A stretch of 57,606 bases of DNA, taken from Arcobacter sp. LA11. Lineage in GTDB: Bacteria > Campylobacterota > Campylobacteria > Campylobacterales > Arcobacteraceae. Shown in pieces: positions 44,111-52,204 of the stretch. How positions within the stretch are numbered: the stretch's first letter is position 1; each line of letters opens with the position of its first letter. The position numbers and the translations under genes were made by a program. Location: assembly GCF_001895145.1 (NCBI RefSeq), contig NZ_BDIR01000014.1:1-57606 (forward strand), in the 5' to 3' direction. The notes beneath the pieces are model-generated. The model worked only from the letters and a program-made list of their open reading frames with translations, was not told the DNA's origin and made no database searches.

Positions 44111-44707
44111 ATGAAAAAAGCTTTTGAAATAACAGATAAGAAAATAATAGATGATATTTTAAATGAAGCACAATTTGGGACATTAGCTTTATGTTCAAAT
44201 AATAAACCTTACTCTTTACCTATAAACTTTGTAGAGTTAAATGGAGAAATTTTCTTTCATGGATCGAAGAAGGGCAAAAAGATTAGTATTATAAAAGAGA
44301 ATACAAATGCTTCTTTTTCTGTAGTAGAAGATTGTTCTTTAATTCCTTCGTATTTTAGTACAGATAAAGGTGATGCTTGTCCTGCAACTCACTTTTTTAA
44401 ATCTATAATAATTGATGGAAAAATAGAATTTGTAGAAAATTATAATGAAAAAGCTAATGCTTTAGAGTCTTTAATGCAAAAACTTCAAAAAGAGGGTAAA
44501 TATATACCTTTAAATGATGAAACGTACAAAAAGGCAATAAATGCTACATGTCTGTTTAAATTAATACCAAATGAAATAAGAGCCAAATTTAAGTTAGGAC
44601 AACATCTTAAAAAAGACAGGTTTGAAAGAATTTGTGAGCACTTACAAGAAAGAGGAACTAAAAAAGATTTAGAAACTTTAAAGCTTATGAAACAATTTTA
44701 TAAATAA
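44111..44707 (+). CDS. Pyridoxamine 5'-phosphate oxidase-like flavin-binding protein
   Basis: A 198-residue split-barrel protein that resembles the PNPOx-like family. Patterns: FGTLALCSNNKPYSLPINFV, FFHGSKKGKKISII, SFSVVEDC, SFMx-like QKLQKEG, and a C-terminal helix region. FMN or haem binding is typical. The start is ATG 44111, 1 base past the DJ-1 gene stop, with GGAG some 14 bases upstream, a poor site, so translation is probably coupled. It may handle vitamin B6 compounds, matching the PLP-type MocR regulator nearby. Confidence 0.78.
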   Translation: MKKAFEITDKKIIDDILNEAQFGTLALCSNNKPYSLPINFVELNGEIFFHGSKKGKKISIIKENTNASFSVVEDCSLIPSYFSTDKGDACPATHFFKSIIIDGKIEFVENYNEKANALESLMQKLQKEGKYIPLNDETYKKAINATCLFKLIPNEIRAKFKLGQHLKKDRFERICEHLQERGTKKDLETLKLMKQFYK

Positions 44708-44716
44708 GGAAAATAT

Positions 44717-45109
44717 ATGAATGAACAAATAAAACATTATGAAGATAAATTAAAATATGAAATAGATTCTTGGGATTTAAATGAGTCTTTAAAGGTATCA
44801 GATTCTATAATAGTTATTGATGCAAGAAGCAAAAGTGCATATGAGCATGAACGAATTCCAAACTCAATAAATATACCACATAAAACTATGAATGATAACA
44901 CTACAAAGAATTTACCTAAAAATAGAATATACGTGACATATTGTGATGGAATAGGGTGTAACGCTTCTACAAAAGGAGCTTTAAATATGGCAAGACTAGG
45001 TTTTCAAGTAAAAGAGTTAATTGGTGGCATTGAATGGTGGATTAGAGATGGTCATCAGACGCATGGCAAAAATGCAAGAAAAAACAAAAATATCCAATGT
45101 GCTTGTTAA
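44717..45109 (+). CDS. Rhodanese-domain protein
   Basis: A 130-residue single rhodanese domain. VIDARSKSAYEHERIPNSIN is the N-terminal signature and the active-site loop is TYCDGIGCNAST; Cys in YCDGIGC is the persulfide carrier. GGIEWWIRDGH follows. It lies 9 bases past the flavin-binding gene with AAGGAAA. The Cys-rich tail ends in QCAC. A sulfurtransferase or sulfur-relay part for the cluster. Confidence 0.85.
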   Translation: MNEQIKHYEDKLKYEIDSWDLNESLKVSDSIIVIDARSKSAYEHERIPNSINIPHKTMNDNTTKNLPKNRIYVTYCDGIGCNASTKGALNMARLGFQVKELIGGIEWWIRDGHQTHGKNARKNKNIQCAC

Positions 45110-45233
45110 AAAACTTTAATTTAAAGAATAATAGACTCAAAAATGTCCATATTAATAAATATATGACAAAATTTTAAATACTTTTAAGATATTAAATTTA
45201 ATACCAACACTATAAATATAATAAAATAAATAT

Positions 45234-45248
45234 TGCAACTAAGTCGCA
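45234..45248. promoter_or_regulatory. Fur-family-type 7-1-7 operator, distal copy
   Basis: TGCAACT-A-AGTCGCA, one mismatch from a perfect 7-1-7 inverted repeat. It lies 44 bases (centre to centre) from the next copy, about four helical turns, and upstream of the ZnuC-like gene. The 7-1-7 design is that of Fur-family regulators (Fur, Zur). Confidence 0.65.
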
Positions 45249-45277
45249 TTTAATTTTTATTTGTTAGAATTCAAAAA

Positions 45278-45292
45278 TGCAATTAAGTTGCA
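45278..45292. promoter_or_regulatory. Fur-family-type 7-1-7 operator, proximal copy
   Basis: TGCAATT-A-AGTTGCA, one mismatch from the perfect repeat at 49049-49063. It ends 21 bases before the start codon of the ZnuC-like gene. Confidence 0.65.
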
Positions 45293-45313
45293 TAGAATTT
45301 TAAAGGATGAAAA

Positions 45314-46066
45314 TTGCAATCGCAATTAAAAAATGTAATAGAAGTATCAAATCTAAACTTTTCATATGAGAAACAAAAAGTTTTAGAGAATATAAATTTT
45401 AAGATTAAAGAAAATGATTTTTTAACAATCATAGGACCTAATGGTGGAGGAAAATCAACTTTACTGAAACTAATTTTAGGGATAAATGAACTAAGAGAAG
45501 GTTCTATAAAGATTTTTGGAAAAGATTATATAAATCAAATTCAAAAGATTGGTTATGTTCCACAAAATACAAATATAAATCTAAATTTTCCAATAACTGT
45601 ACTTGAAGTTGTAATGATGGGACAAAACAATCTTCAAAAAAGACTATTTGGATATAAAAAAGAGGAAAAAGAAAGAGCATATGAAGTTTTAGAAAAAGTA
45701 GATATGAAAGATTTTGTAAAAAATAAAATATCAAATCTTTCAGGAGGACAAAGACAAAGGGTACTTATTGCACGTGCGCTCTTTTCTAATCCTGAAATTC
45801 TACTTTTGGATGAACCAACATCAAATATAGATATTAGTGGATGTGAACAAATATATTCAACTTTAGAACAGCTAAATAAAGAGATTACAGTTATAGTTGT
45901 AAGTCACGATATTTCAGTTATTTTAAAATATGCATCAAAAGCTTTTTATATAAATAGAAAACTTACATATCATGACCTAACAACGATGAAAGATGAGTTT
46001 AAATCAATAGATTCTCATATATGTGAGATTGAACTTCTTGAAATGCTAGGAAGATGTCGATGTTAG
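45314..46066 (+). CDS. znuC: Zinc-type ABC transporter ATP-binding protein (ZnuC-like)
   Basis: A 250-residue ABC ATPase of the zinc/manganese cluster. Walker A GPNGGGKST, signature LSGGQRQRVLIARA, Walker B ILLLDEPTS, H-loop VVSHD, and LTIIGPNGG at the start. Initiation is at TTG 45314; AAAGG is 7 bases upstream, and no ATG in frame precedes Walker A. It overlaps the permease gene. Two 7-1-7 operators stand just upstream. No ZnuA gene is in the cluster; the binding protein must be elsewhere. Confidence 0.85.
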   Translation: MQSQLKNVIEVSNLNFSYEKQKVLENINFKIKENDFLTIIGPNGGGKSTLLKLILGINELREGSIKIFGKDYINQIQKIGYVPQNTNINLNFPITVLEVVMMGQNNLQKRLFGYKKEEKERAYEVLEKVDMKDFVKNKISNLSGGQRQRVLIARALFSNPEILLLDEPTSNIDISGCEQIYSTLEQLNKEITVIVVSHDISVILKYASKAFYINRKLTYHDLTTMKDEFKSIDSHICEIELLEMLGRCRC

Positions 46067-46863
46067 AACTACTTTCATATTCATTTATTCAAAATGCTTT
46101 ATTAGCTGGAGTTATTGTAAGTATTATTACTGCAATAATAGGAACTTTGGTTGTTGTAAATAAAATGGTATTTTTATCAGGTGGTATAGCACATAGTGCT
46201 TATGGTGGTATTGGACTTACTATATATTTTGGTTTACCAATGTTGTTATCCACATCTTTATTTTGTGTTGCAGTTACTATTTTAATTGCCTTAGCAAGTT
46301 ATAAAAATAGAGAAAACCTAGATATTATGATTGGTCTTACTTGGTCAGTTGGGATGTCTTTTGGGATTATTCTTGCAGATTTAACACCTGGATATCAAAC
46401 AGATTTAATGTCTTATCTTTTTGGTTCATTACTTGCAGTAAGTATTGAAGATGTTTATTATATGGCTTCCTTACTAGTTATAATATTTCTAATTGTAACT
46501 ATTTTTTATAGAGATATTTTAGCTGTATCATATGATAGAGAATATGCAAGTCTAAGAGGTATAAAAACTAAGTTTTTTTATACACTTATTTTAGTTTTAT
46601 CAAGTTTAGCCATAGTAATTTCTATAAAAGTTGTAGGTCTAATTTTAGTTATAGCACTTCTTACTATACCAATTTATATTTCTAGCTTTTTTTGTAAGAA
46701 TTTATTATCAATGATGATAGTATCTGCTGTTCTTTCAATAATATTTACAATCATTGGGCTTGTAGTTTCTTATCAATTTGATATAAGTTCAGGTCCTTCA
46801 ATAATTATGAGTAGTTCACTTTGTGCACTTATAGTTTTTATTTATATGAGTATAAAAAAATGA
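46060..46863 (+). CDS. znuB: Zinc-type ABC transporter permease (ZnuB-like)
   Basis: A 267-residue permease with about eight helices. Family pattern: AIIGTLVVVNKMVFLSGGIAHSAYGG (as VFLSGGIAHSAYGG), VGLILVIALLTIP. ATG 46060 has AGGA 8 bases upstream; an alternative ATG at 46054 is two codons earlier. It overlaps the ATPase gene by 7 bases. Metal is probably Zn(II), by the neighbours HisI-RibA and DksA; Mn or Fe cannot be excluded. Confidence 0.85.
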   Translation: MLELLSYSFIQNALLAGVIVSIITAIIGTLVVVNKMVFLSGGIAHSAYGGIGLTIYFGLPMLLSTSLFCVAVTILIALASYKNRENLDIMIGLTWSVGMSFGIILADLTPGYQTDLMSYLFGSLLAVSIEDVYYMASLLVIIFLIVTIFYRDILAVSYDREYASLRGIKTKFFYTLILVLSSLAIVISIKVVGLILVIALLTIPIYISSFFCKNLLSMMIVSAVLSIIFTIIGLVVSYQFDISSGPSIIMSSSLCALIVFIYMSIKK

Positions 46864-46880
46864 ATTTAAAAAGAGAAAAA

Positions 46881-47780
46881 ATGGATATTGATTTTAAAAA
46901 ATCTAATGGTTTAGTTCCTGTTGTTACCCAAGAGTTTGGAACAAATGAAATTTTAATGTTAGGCTATATGAACCAAGAGGCTTTAGACTTAACAGTTGAA
47001 ACAAAAATTATTCACTATTTTTCGAGAAGTAAAAATAGAATTTGGAAAAAAGGTGAAAGTAGTGGACATATTCAAAAACTAATTGATTTAAAGGTTGATT
47101 GTGATAATGATACGATCCTAGCGATTGTAGAGCAAGTTGGTAATTCTGCTTGTCATACAGGAGCAAAGTCTTGTTTTTTCAAGTCATATTTAGGAAATGA
47201 CATAAAGACAATTATTGAATCAAAAATAGCAAATCTTCCTACAAAATACGGGGATTTTGATGTTAAAGCATATAAAGATGGCTGCCAAGAACACCTTGCA
47301 ATTATGAGTAAAAACTTTAATGAACTTAAAGCTCCTCATGTTAGAGTACATAGTGAGTGTCTAACAGGAGATTCAGTTGGAAGTTTAAAATGTGACTGTA
47401 ATAAACAACTTGTAATGGCACTAAAATTAATTGCTAAAGAAGGTGGTTTAGTTATTTATCATAGGCAAGAAGGACGAAATATAGGACTTGTAAATAAAAT
47501 CAATGCCTATAATCTTCAAGACCAAGGGTACAATACCGTTGAAGCTAATGTTAAACTTGGATTTAAAGCTGATGAAAGAGATTATAAAGCAGTTGGATAT
47601 ATATTAAAAGATTTAGGTTTAGATGAAATAAAATTAATGACAAACAATCCAAAGAAAATTCAATTTGTGGAAAGTTGTGGTATTAAAATAAAAAAAAGAA
47701 CTCCATCAATTATAAAAACAAATCCATATAATGAAAACTATTTAAAAATAAAAAAAGAGCAAATGGGACATTTACTTTAA
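46881..47780 (+). CDS. HisI-RibA fusion: phosphoribosyl-AMP cyclohydrolase + GTP cyclohydrolase II
   Basis: A 299-residue two-domain protein. The N-terminal 105 residues match HisI (LMLGYMNQEAL, KGESSGHIQ) and keep the zinc ligands DCDNDT, ACHTG and SCFF. The rest matches RibA: HVRVHSECLTGD, LKCDCNKQL (zinc Cys), IYHRQEGRNIGL, VEANVKLGF and NNPKKIQFV. HisI is a histidine-pathway step and RibA starts riboflavin synthesis; both are Zn enzymes. A start at ATG 46860 (overlapping the znuB stop) is the alternative. Paralogues of Zn enzymes placed beside zinc transporters are typical of Zur regulons (established knowledge for HisI). Whether both domains are active is unknown. Confidence 0.85.
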   Translation: MDIDFKKSNGLVPVVTQEFGTNEILMLGYMNQEALDLTVETKIIHYFSRSKNRIWKKGESSGHIQKLIDLKVDCDNDTILAIVEQVGNSACHTGAKSCFFKSYLGNDIKTIIESKIANLPTKYGDFDVKAYKDGCQEHLAIMSKNFNELKAPHVRVHSECLTGDSVGSLKCDCNKQLVMALKLIAKEGGLVIYHRQEGRNIGLVNKINAYNLQDQGYNTVEANVKLGFKADERDYKAVGYILKDLGLDEIKLMTNNPKKIQFVESCGIKIKKRTPSIIKTNPYNENYLKIKKEQMGHLL

Positions 47781-47795
47781 AATAAAGGATTAGAT

Positions 47796-48155
47796 ATGCT
47801 AAAAGAAAATCAAACAGAGTTATTAAAAAATTTATTATTAGAAAAAAAAGAACAGTTATTATCAGAAACTACTTTAGGTCAGGCTATTATTGAAGAACTT
47901 CAAAGTGAAACATCTTATGATGAACTTGATTATGCAGAGGTTTCAAGTGATAGTCATAATCTTTATGTTTTAAGAAATAAACAACTTCAAGATATAAAAG
48001 AGATAGATTTAGCATTAAGAAAAATAGAGAAGAAAACTTATGGAATCTGTGAAATGTGTGATGATTATATAGGAATTAAAAGGCTGAAAGTTAAACCTCA
48101 TGCTAGATTTTGTGTCGAATGTAGAGAGGCATATGAAAAGGGGTTAGATAGATAA
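47796..48155 (+). CDS. DksA/TraR-type zinc-finger protein
   Basis: A 119-residue coiled-coil protein with the DksA zinc finger CEMC...CVEC, all four Cys present. The pattern ...SSDSHNLYVLRNKQLQDIKEIDLALRKIEKKTYGIC matches DksA-type transcription factors that enter the RNA polymerase channel and act with ppGpp. The Asp-rich hairpin tip DELDYAEVSSDS keeps DxxD. In zinc-starvation regulons DksA copies usually lack the Cys, so retention of four Cys here is notable. AAAGGA precedes the ATG and the gene follows the HisI-RibA gene by 15 bases. Confidence 0.85.
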   Translation: MLKENQTELLKNLLLEKKEQLLSETTLGQAIIEELQSETSYDELDYAEVSSDSHNLYVLRNKQLQDIKEIDLALRKIEKKTYGICEMCDDYIGIKRLKVKPHARFCVECREAYEKGLDR

Positions 48156-48187
48156 AAAGAGACTTTTAATAGTCTCTTTTTTTCTTT
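48155..48187 (+). terminator. Terminator between dksA-like and OMP genes
   Basis: Stem AAAAGAGACT / AGTCTCTTTT (48155-48164 with 48171-48180), a 6-base loop, then a T-run. The A-run on the 5' side makes it usable in both directions. Confidence 0.85.
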
Positions 48188-49034
48188 AAAATTTATAAGT
48201 TAAAGATAAAGATACAACTTTTGTATCTACATCATTTCTATTTTCTGGTAATTCTTTTCCATTCTGGAAAGAATATTTTGCAACAATATCGAAATCTTTG
48301 AATTTTTTTCCAAACTTTAACATATATGTTCTATTTTGTTCCATGGCATGATGTTGAACCTTTGTTCCACCATCAAGAACAGTGAAAACTCTTTTTCCAA
48401 AGAAAGCACCTATTCCTCCAACGTATCCATTGTAATTCGCTCCTAGTTTTAAACCTGTAGTAAAATAGTCTTTATCTTTAAAACTATAACTACCATATTT
48501 TTGACCATCAATATCTATTTTTTTAGCAATTATTGTTGCTTTTAATTTTAGATTATCAATTTTAAAACCCTTTGAGATGCTAAAATCATATTGGTTTACA
48601 TCAAAGTTTTTATAGTCACTTTTATAAATATCTACAGCTGCATTAAAACCTTTTGTAATAGTGTAAGTTCCACCTAACCCATATACTTTTCCTTGATCTG
48701 TAGGAGCTAAGTTATCTATTATTTTGATAAAACTGGCTTTTACTTTTATTTTATCATTAGCTTTGTATATATATTTTGCATTATATTTTTCAACATCTAA
48801 ATCTCTGTTTGCTTTTGAAATTGGATGTACTGTCCTATCTACATTATCACCTTGGTATCCTATACTAAATTTATGATTAGATATTTCATGTGATATATCT
48901 AAAATATGAATTTTTCCATTAATTTTTGATGCTGAATTACTATAATCTTTTATCCCATATCCATAAGTGATACTACTGTTATCTGCATATAATAATCCAC
49001 ATAAAACTGTAGAACATAATAATATTTTTTTCAA
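48186..49034 (-). CDS. Outer-membrane beta-barrel protein under the 7-1-7 operator
   Basis: A 282-residue protein with a signal peptide (KKILLCSTVLCGLLYA) and many amphipathic strands; it ends in the C-terminal aromatic signature SLTYKF (Phe last) typical of BamA-recognised barrels. TTG 49034 is the best start, with AAAGG 6 bases upstream; earlier ATGs lie on the operator or have no spacer. No porin family is recognised. The perfect 7-1-7 repeat lies immediately upstream, so it is a candidate outer-membrane metal or metallophore porin of the same regulon. Confidence 0.75.
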   Translation of the reverse strand: MKKILLCSTVLCGLLYADNSSITYGYGIKDYSNSASKINGKIHILDISHEISNHKFSIGYQGDNVDRTVHPISKANRDLDVEKYNAKYIYKANDKIKVKASFIKIIDNLAPTDQGKVYGLGGTYTITKGFNAAVDIYKSDYKNFDVNQYDFSISKGFKIDNLKLKATIIAKKIDIDGQKYGSYSFKDKDYFTTGLKLGANYNGYVGGIGAFFGKRVFTVLDGGTKVQHHAMEQNRTYMLKFGKKFKDFDIVAKYSFQNGKELPENRNDVDTKVVSLSLTYKF

Positions 49035-49048
49035 TCTCATCCTTTTTT

Positions 49049-49063
49049 TGCAACTAAGTTGCA
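49049..49063. promoter_or_regulatory. Perfect 7-1-7 operator before the outer-membrane protein gene
   Basis: TGCAACT-A-AGTTGCA, with no mismatch. It lies 15 bases before the TTG start of the OMP gene and matches the two sites at 45234 and 45278. Shared operator between two transcription units of opposite strand. Confidence 0.8.
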
Positions 49064-49213
49064 TATTTTTTGTGAATTATAATATAATATTTTTAAATAA
49101 AACTTATATATATTAATATAAGTTAAACAAATAATAATAGCATTGGTTTGAATTTATATAAAAAGTAAAGTTTAAAGTATCAAAGGCTTATATACAGGAG
49201 TTTATTTTTTTAA

Positions 49214-50365
49214 TTACCAGTTTACATTTTTAATTCCAACAAGAGATGCGAAACTAAATAGTTCAAGGTCTAGTTTCTCTTGCTGTTTATTATTCCATTG
49301 AATATTATCTTCTTTCCAGAAGTTTAAAACATTCAATTGATTATCTTTTCTATTAGCTTGTAATTCAATTCTTCCTATAAATTTACTTCCTTCTAATAAT
49401 GGATAAACATAATATCCCCATTTTCTTTTAGATTTTGGTACGAATATTTCTATTTTATAATCAAAGTCAAATATATTTTTTAATCTAACTCTGTCTCTTA
49501 TTGTTGGGTCAAAAGGGTTGATTATCTGGATTTTTAAATTTGAACTTTTTAGATTATTTAGTTTTTCAGTAATATCTAAAAATGAAAAACTTTTTATATA
49601 TTTCCCTTCATAGTTTTCCCATTGGACTTCTAATAAGTTTTCTTTATTATTCTTAATCCAAGTATTTACTTCTTGTATAGTAAGAGCATCCCAAAAGTTT
49701 TTTATCTCTTTTGCACTTGCAATACTCATTCTTTTTAAAGCTTGAGTACAAAGCCAGTTTATTTGTTCTTCTTTTTCTATTTTTGTATTTAAAATATCTG
49801 TAGGAATAATATTTTCAATTAAATCATAATATTTTCTAAAGCTTTTTCTATATGCAGTACTAAGTACACCGCAGTTCCACATATAATCTAAGGTTGTTTT
49901 ATGTGGAGGTCTAGTCCACATCTTTTTCTCACCTTTTATTTTTGTTTCGAAATCACTTGTATTTAATGGTCCTTCTTCTTTAATTCTATTTATAATATTT
50001 TTTATACCGTTTTCATCTAAAATATTTTTATAATATTTGGATTTATCAATCTTTTCTTTTATACGTTCAAATTGAATATTCCAATATGGATAAAAATCTA
50101 TAGGTAAAACAGAAGCATCATGGGTAAAGTGTTCAAATATATTGTTTTTTTCTAAAAGTAAATTATCTAACATAGATTCTTTATATTTTTTATTTCTTGA
50201 CCATAATATATGATGATGAGCTCTTGTGACATTTTGAATACTATCTAATTGGACAAAACCTAAATTTTTTATCATTTGTAAGACATTAAGAGGTTTATTT
50301 TTTATATCTAATAAACCATTTGAGTTTAACCATAATAGTCTTGTTTGTTGATTTGTAATTTTCAT
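49214..50365 (-). CDS. Winged-helix DNA-binding protein of the YcaQ family
   Basis: A 383-residue protein matching the YcaQ/AlkX-like family of interstrand-crosslink glycosylases. Key patterns: QTRLLWLNSNGL, GFVQLDSIQNVTRAHHHILWSR, with the catalytic QxD (QLD), then DASVLPIDFYPYW, and GYYVYPLLEGSKFIGRI. A DNA-repair role (unhooking of crosslinks) is known for E. coli YcaQ; I infer the same here. It is monocistronic with a moderate RBS. Confidence 0.85.
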   Translation of the reverse strand: MKITNQQTRLLWLNSNGLLDIKNKPLNVLQMIKNLGFVQLDSIQNVTRAHHHILWSRNKKYKESMLDNLLLEKNNIFEHFTHDASVLPIDFYPYWNIQFERIKEKIDKSKYYKNILDENGIKNIINRIKEEGPLNTSDFETKIKGEKKMWTRPPHKTTLDYMWNCGVLSTAYRKSFRKYYDLIENIIPTDILNTKIEKEEQINWLCTQALKRMSIASAKEIKNFWDALTIQEVNTWIKNNKENLLEVQWENYEGKYIKSFSFLDITEKLNNLKSSNLKIQIINPFDPTIRDRVRLKNIFDFDYKIEIFVPKSKRKWGYYVYPLLEGSKFIGRIELQANRKDNQLNVLNFWKEDNIQWNNKQQEKLDLELFSFASLVGIKNVNW

Positions 50366-50561
50366 TATTACCTATTTTTATCATTTTTTGAATTGTTTAT
50401 TAGTAATCTTTATATTGTAAAAAAACTTAAAATCTGACATATAGTTCAAAATCATATAATGTTTCATATCTAATCTTTAAATTTTTAATTAGTAATATAA
50501 ATAATAAATTACAAAGAAGATAGCTGTTAAGGTTTGTATATATGATATAAAGGAGTTGATT

Positions 50562-50867
50562 ATGAAAAAAATTATACTGTTTTTATGTGTATTGAGCTTA
50601 TCTCTTTTTGCCAAAGAAGTTCAAGAAATAATAGCTACTAATTGTAGTACTTGTCATGGTACTCAAATGGAAAAAGAGTGTTTTGGGGTTTCTAAAATTC
50701 CTAATACTTTTGACTCAGATACATTATATAAAGTTTTAAATGAGTATAAAGAGGGAAAGAGAAACCAATATAGTATGGGTGGAGTTATGACTGCAAGAGT
50801 AAAAGATTTAAGCGATGATGACATTAAAGCTTTATCTATATATGTACATAAATTAGGCAAAAAATAA
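50562..50867 (+). CDS. Small periplasmic cytochrome c
   Basis: A 101-residue protein with a signal peptide (MKKIILFLCVLSLSLFA) and one c-haem site CSTCH, with His as proximal ligand. The Met ligand could be in KECFGVSKI or QYSMGGVM. SDDDIKALSIYVHKL is the typical C-terminal helix of a class I cytochrome c. ATG 50562 is preferred to the in-frame TTG two codons before it, as AAAGGAG then has a 6-base spacer. Soluble electron carrier, monocistronic. Confidence 0.88.
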   Translation: MKKIILFLCVLSLSLFAKEVQEIIATNCSTCHGTQMEKECFGVSKIPNTFDSDTLYKVLNEYKEGKRNQYSMGGVMTARVKDLSDDDIKALSIYVHKLGKK

Positions 50868-50877
50868 AATATATAAA

Positions 50878-50906
50878 AAAAGCTAGCCTCAAAGAGACTA
50901 GCTTTT
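50878..50906. terminator. Bidirectional terminator between the cytochrome and aldolase genes
   Basis: AAAAGCTAG / CTAGCTTTT with inner CTC/GAG around an AAA loop. T-run on the minus-strand side (seven T) fits the aldolase gene. Confidence 0.85.
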
Positions 50907-50955
50907 AAAGATTAGATGGTAAGTCAAAAAAGTTATAAGGTTTTTGACCCTTATC

Positions 50956-51930
50956 TCAGCTGTACTCTTCTGTTAATTTATCATAAAATTTAACATAATT
51001 AGTATCACCTGTATCTCTAGCTTTCATGGCTGGTCTAGGATGTTCATTTAAATGTCCAGTAATAATATATGGAACACTACTTCCCCAATCTAACTCTTTT
51101 TCCAGAGGTACAATATACTCTTCAATAAATTTCAATACTGGAAGTAATTTATATTTTGGATTTTTTAAGAACCCTAGTAATAGTTCCATAGCACAGTTTC
51201 CTGCTCCTCTTCCTAGTCCAGAAACAGTTACATCTAAGAAACTTGTTCCATAAATCATCGCTTCTAAAGTATTTGCATATGCTAGTTGTAGATTATTATG
51301 TGCATGAATACCTACTTTTTTACCAGTTTCTTTTGCAACAGATAAATATTTATCCGTAAGTTTATTGATTTGTTCAGGATAGAAAGAACCAAAACTATCT
51401 GCTATATAAATTACATCTACATTTGTTTTACTAAGTGTTGCTAAAACTTGATCTAACTCATCATCAAAAGATTTTGAAATAGCCATGATATTACATGTTG
51501 TTTCATATCCTTTTGCATGGAAGTCTTCTATAAGTTCTATAGCTTCTGGTAATTGATGAATATACGTAGCAACTCTAATCATATCTACAACACTATCATC
51601 ACTATGAGGAATTTCTTCTTTTATAGTTCTTCCCACATCAGACATAGTAGCAATTTTTAAGTTTGTATTGTTTTCACCAACAATTTTTCTGATATCTTCT
51701 TCTTTACAGAAATTCCAACATCCATATTCATCTTCACTCATTACTGTTGGAGATACATTTTTACCTATTTCCATATAGTCAACACCAGCTGCAACACACA
51801 TATCATAATGTGCTTTTACAAAAGCATCTGTAAAATGGTAGTTATTTACTAAACCACCATCTCTAATAGTACAATCGAAGACTTTTAAGTCTTCTCTAAC
51901 TGAAAGTATTGACCCCTCTTTTTCAATCAT
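50956..51930 (-). CDS. HMGL-like aldolase (4-hydroxy-2-oxovalerate aldolase-like); frame continues past UGA
   Basis: A 324-residue TIM-barrel of the HMGL/DRE family. Motif DCTIRDGG (metal and catalytic Arg-Asp), EIGKN, IADSFGSF, GIHAHNNLQLAYAN (metal His) and GLGRGAGNCAMELLL. Family members cleave or form C-C bonds next to pyruvate. No acetaldehyde dehydrogenase partner is close. The frame stops at TGA 50956-50958 but stays open for 16 more codons (DKGQKPYNFFDLPSNL) to TAA at 50905-50907, which abuts the terminator. The TGA may be a lost Trp codon, a readthrough, or simply the stop. Confidence 0.85.
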   Translation of the reverse strand: MIEKEGSILSVREDLKVFDCTIRDGGLVNNYHFTDAFVKAHYDMCVAAGVDYMEIGKNVSPTVMSEDEYGCWNFCKEEDIRKIVGENNTNLKIATMSDVGRTIKEEIPHSDDSVVDMIRVATYIHQLPEAIELIEDFHAKGYETTCNIMAISKSFDDELDQVLATLSKTNVDVIYIADSFGSFYPEQINKLTDKYLSVAKETGKKVGIHAHNNLQLAYANTLEAMIYGTSFLDVTVSGLGRGAGNCAMELLLGFLKNPKYKLLPVLKFIEEYIVPLEKELDWGSSVPYIITGHLNEHPRPAMKARDTGDTNYVKFYDKLTEEYS

Positions 51931-52204
51931 AATTCATCCCTGTTTTCTAATAATTTAATTTTTTATCTTTAATGATTAAAATAATACTAAAATCATCTTT
52001 AAAAATAGAAATGAAGACTCTTTTTTTAGATTTTATTAATTTTTACATAATAAATGATCTTTTTTTGATAAATAAAGATTTAGAAAAATGAATAATCTAT
52101 TATAATTTTTTCTTATTTTTATAACAGATTTAAGTTAAATACCTTATCATGTATAAATTGATTACATTAATGTATTTAATTTATATTACTATAAGGAATA
52201 AGAC

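Noticed and set aside
45314-46863. Manganese or iron specificity of the ABC pair
   Set aside because: Cannot be excluded by sequence, but the HisI-RibA and DksA neighbours favour zinc; no ZnuA was found to decide.
50905-50955. Firm call of a selenocysteine in the aldolase
   Set aside because: No convincing SECIS loop, and no catalytic role for a C-terminal residue in this family; listed as a finding only.
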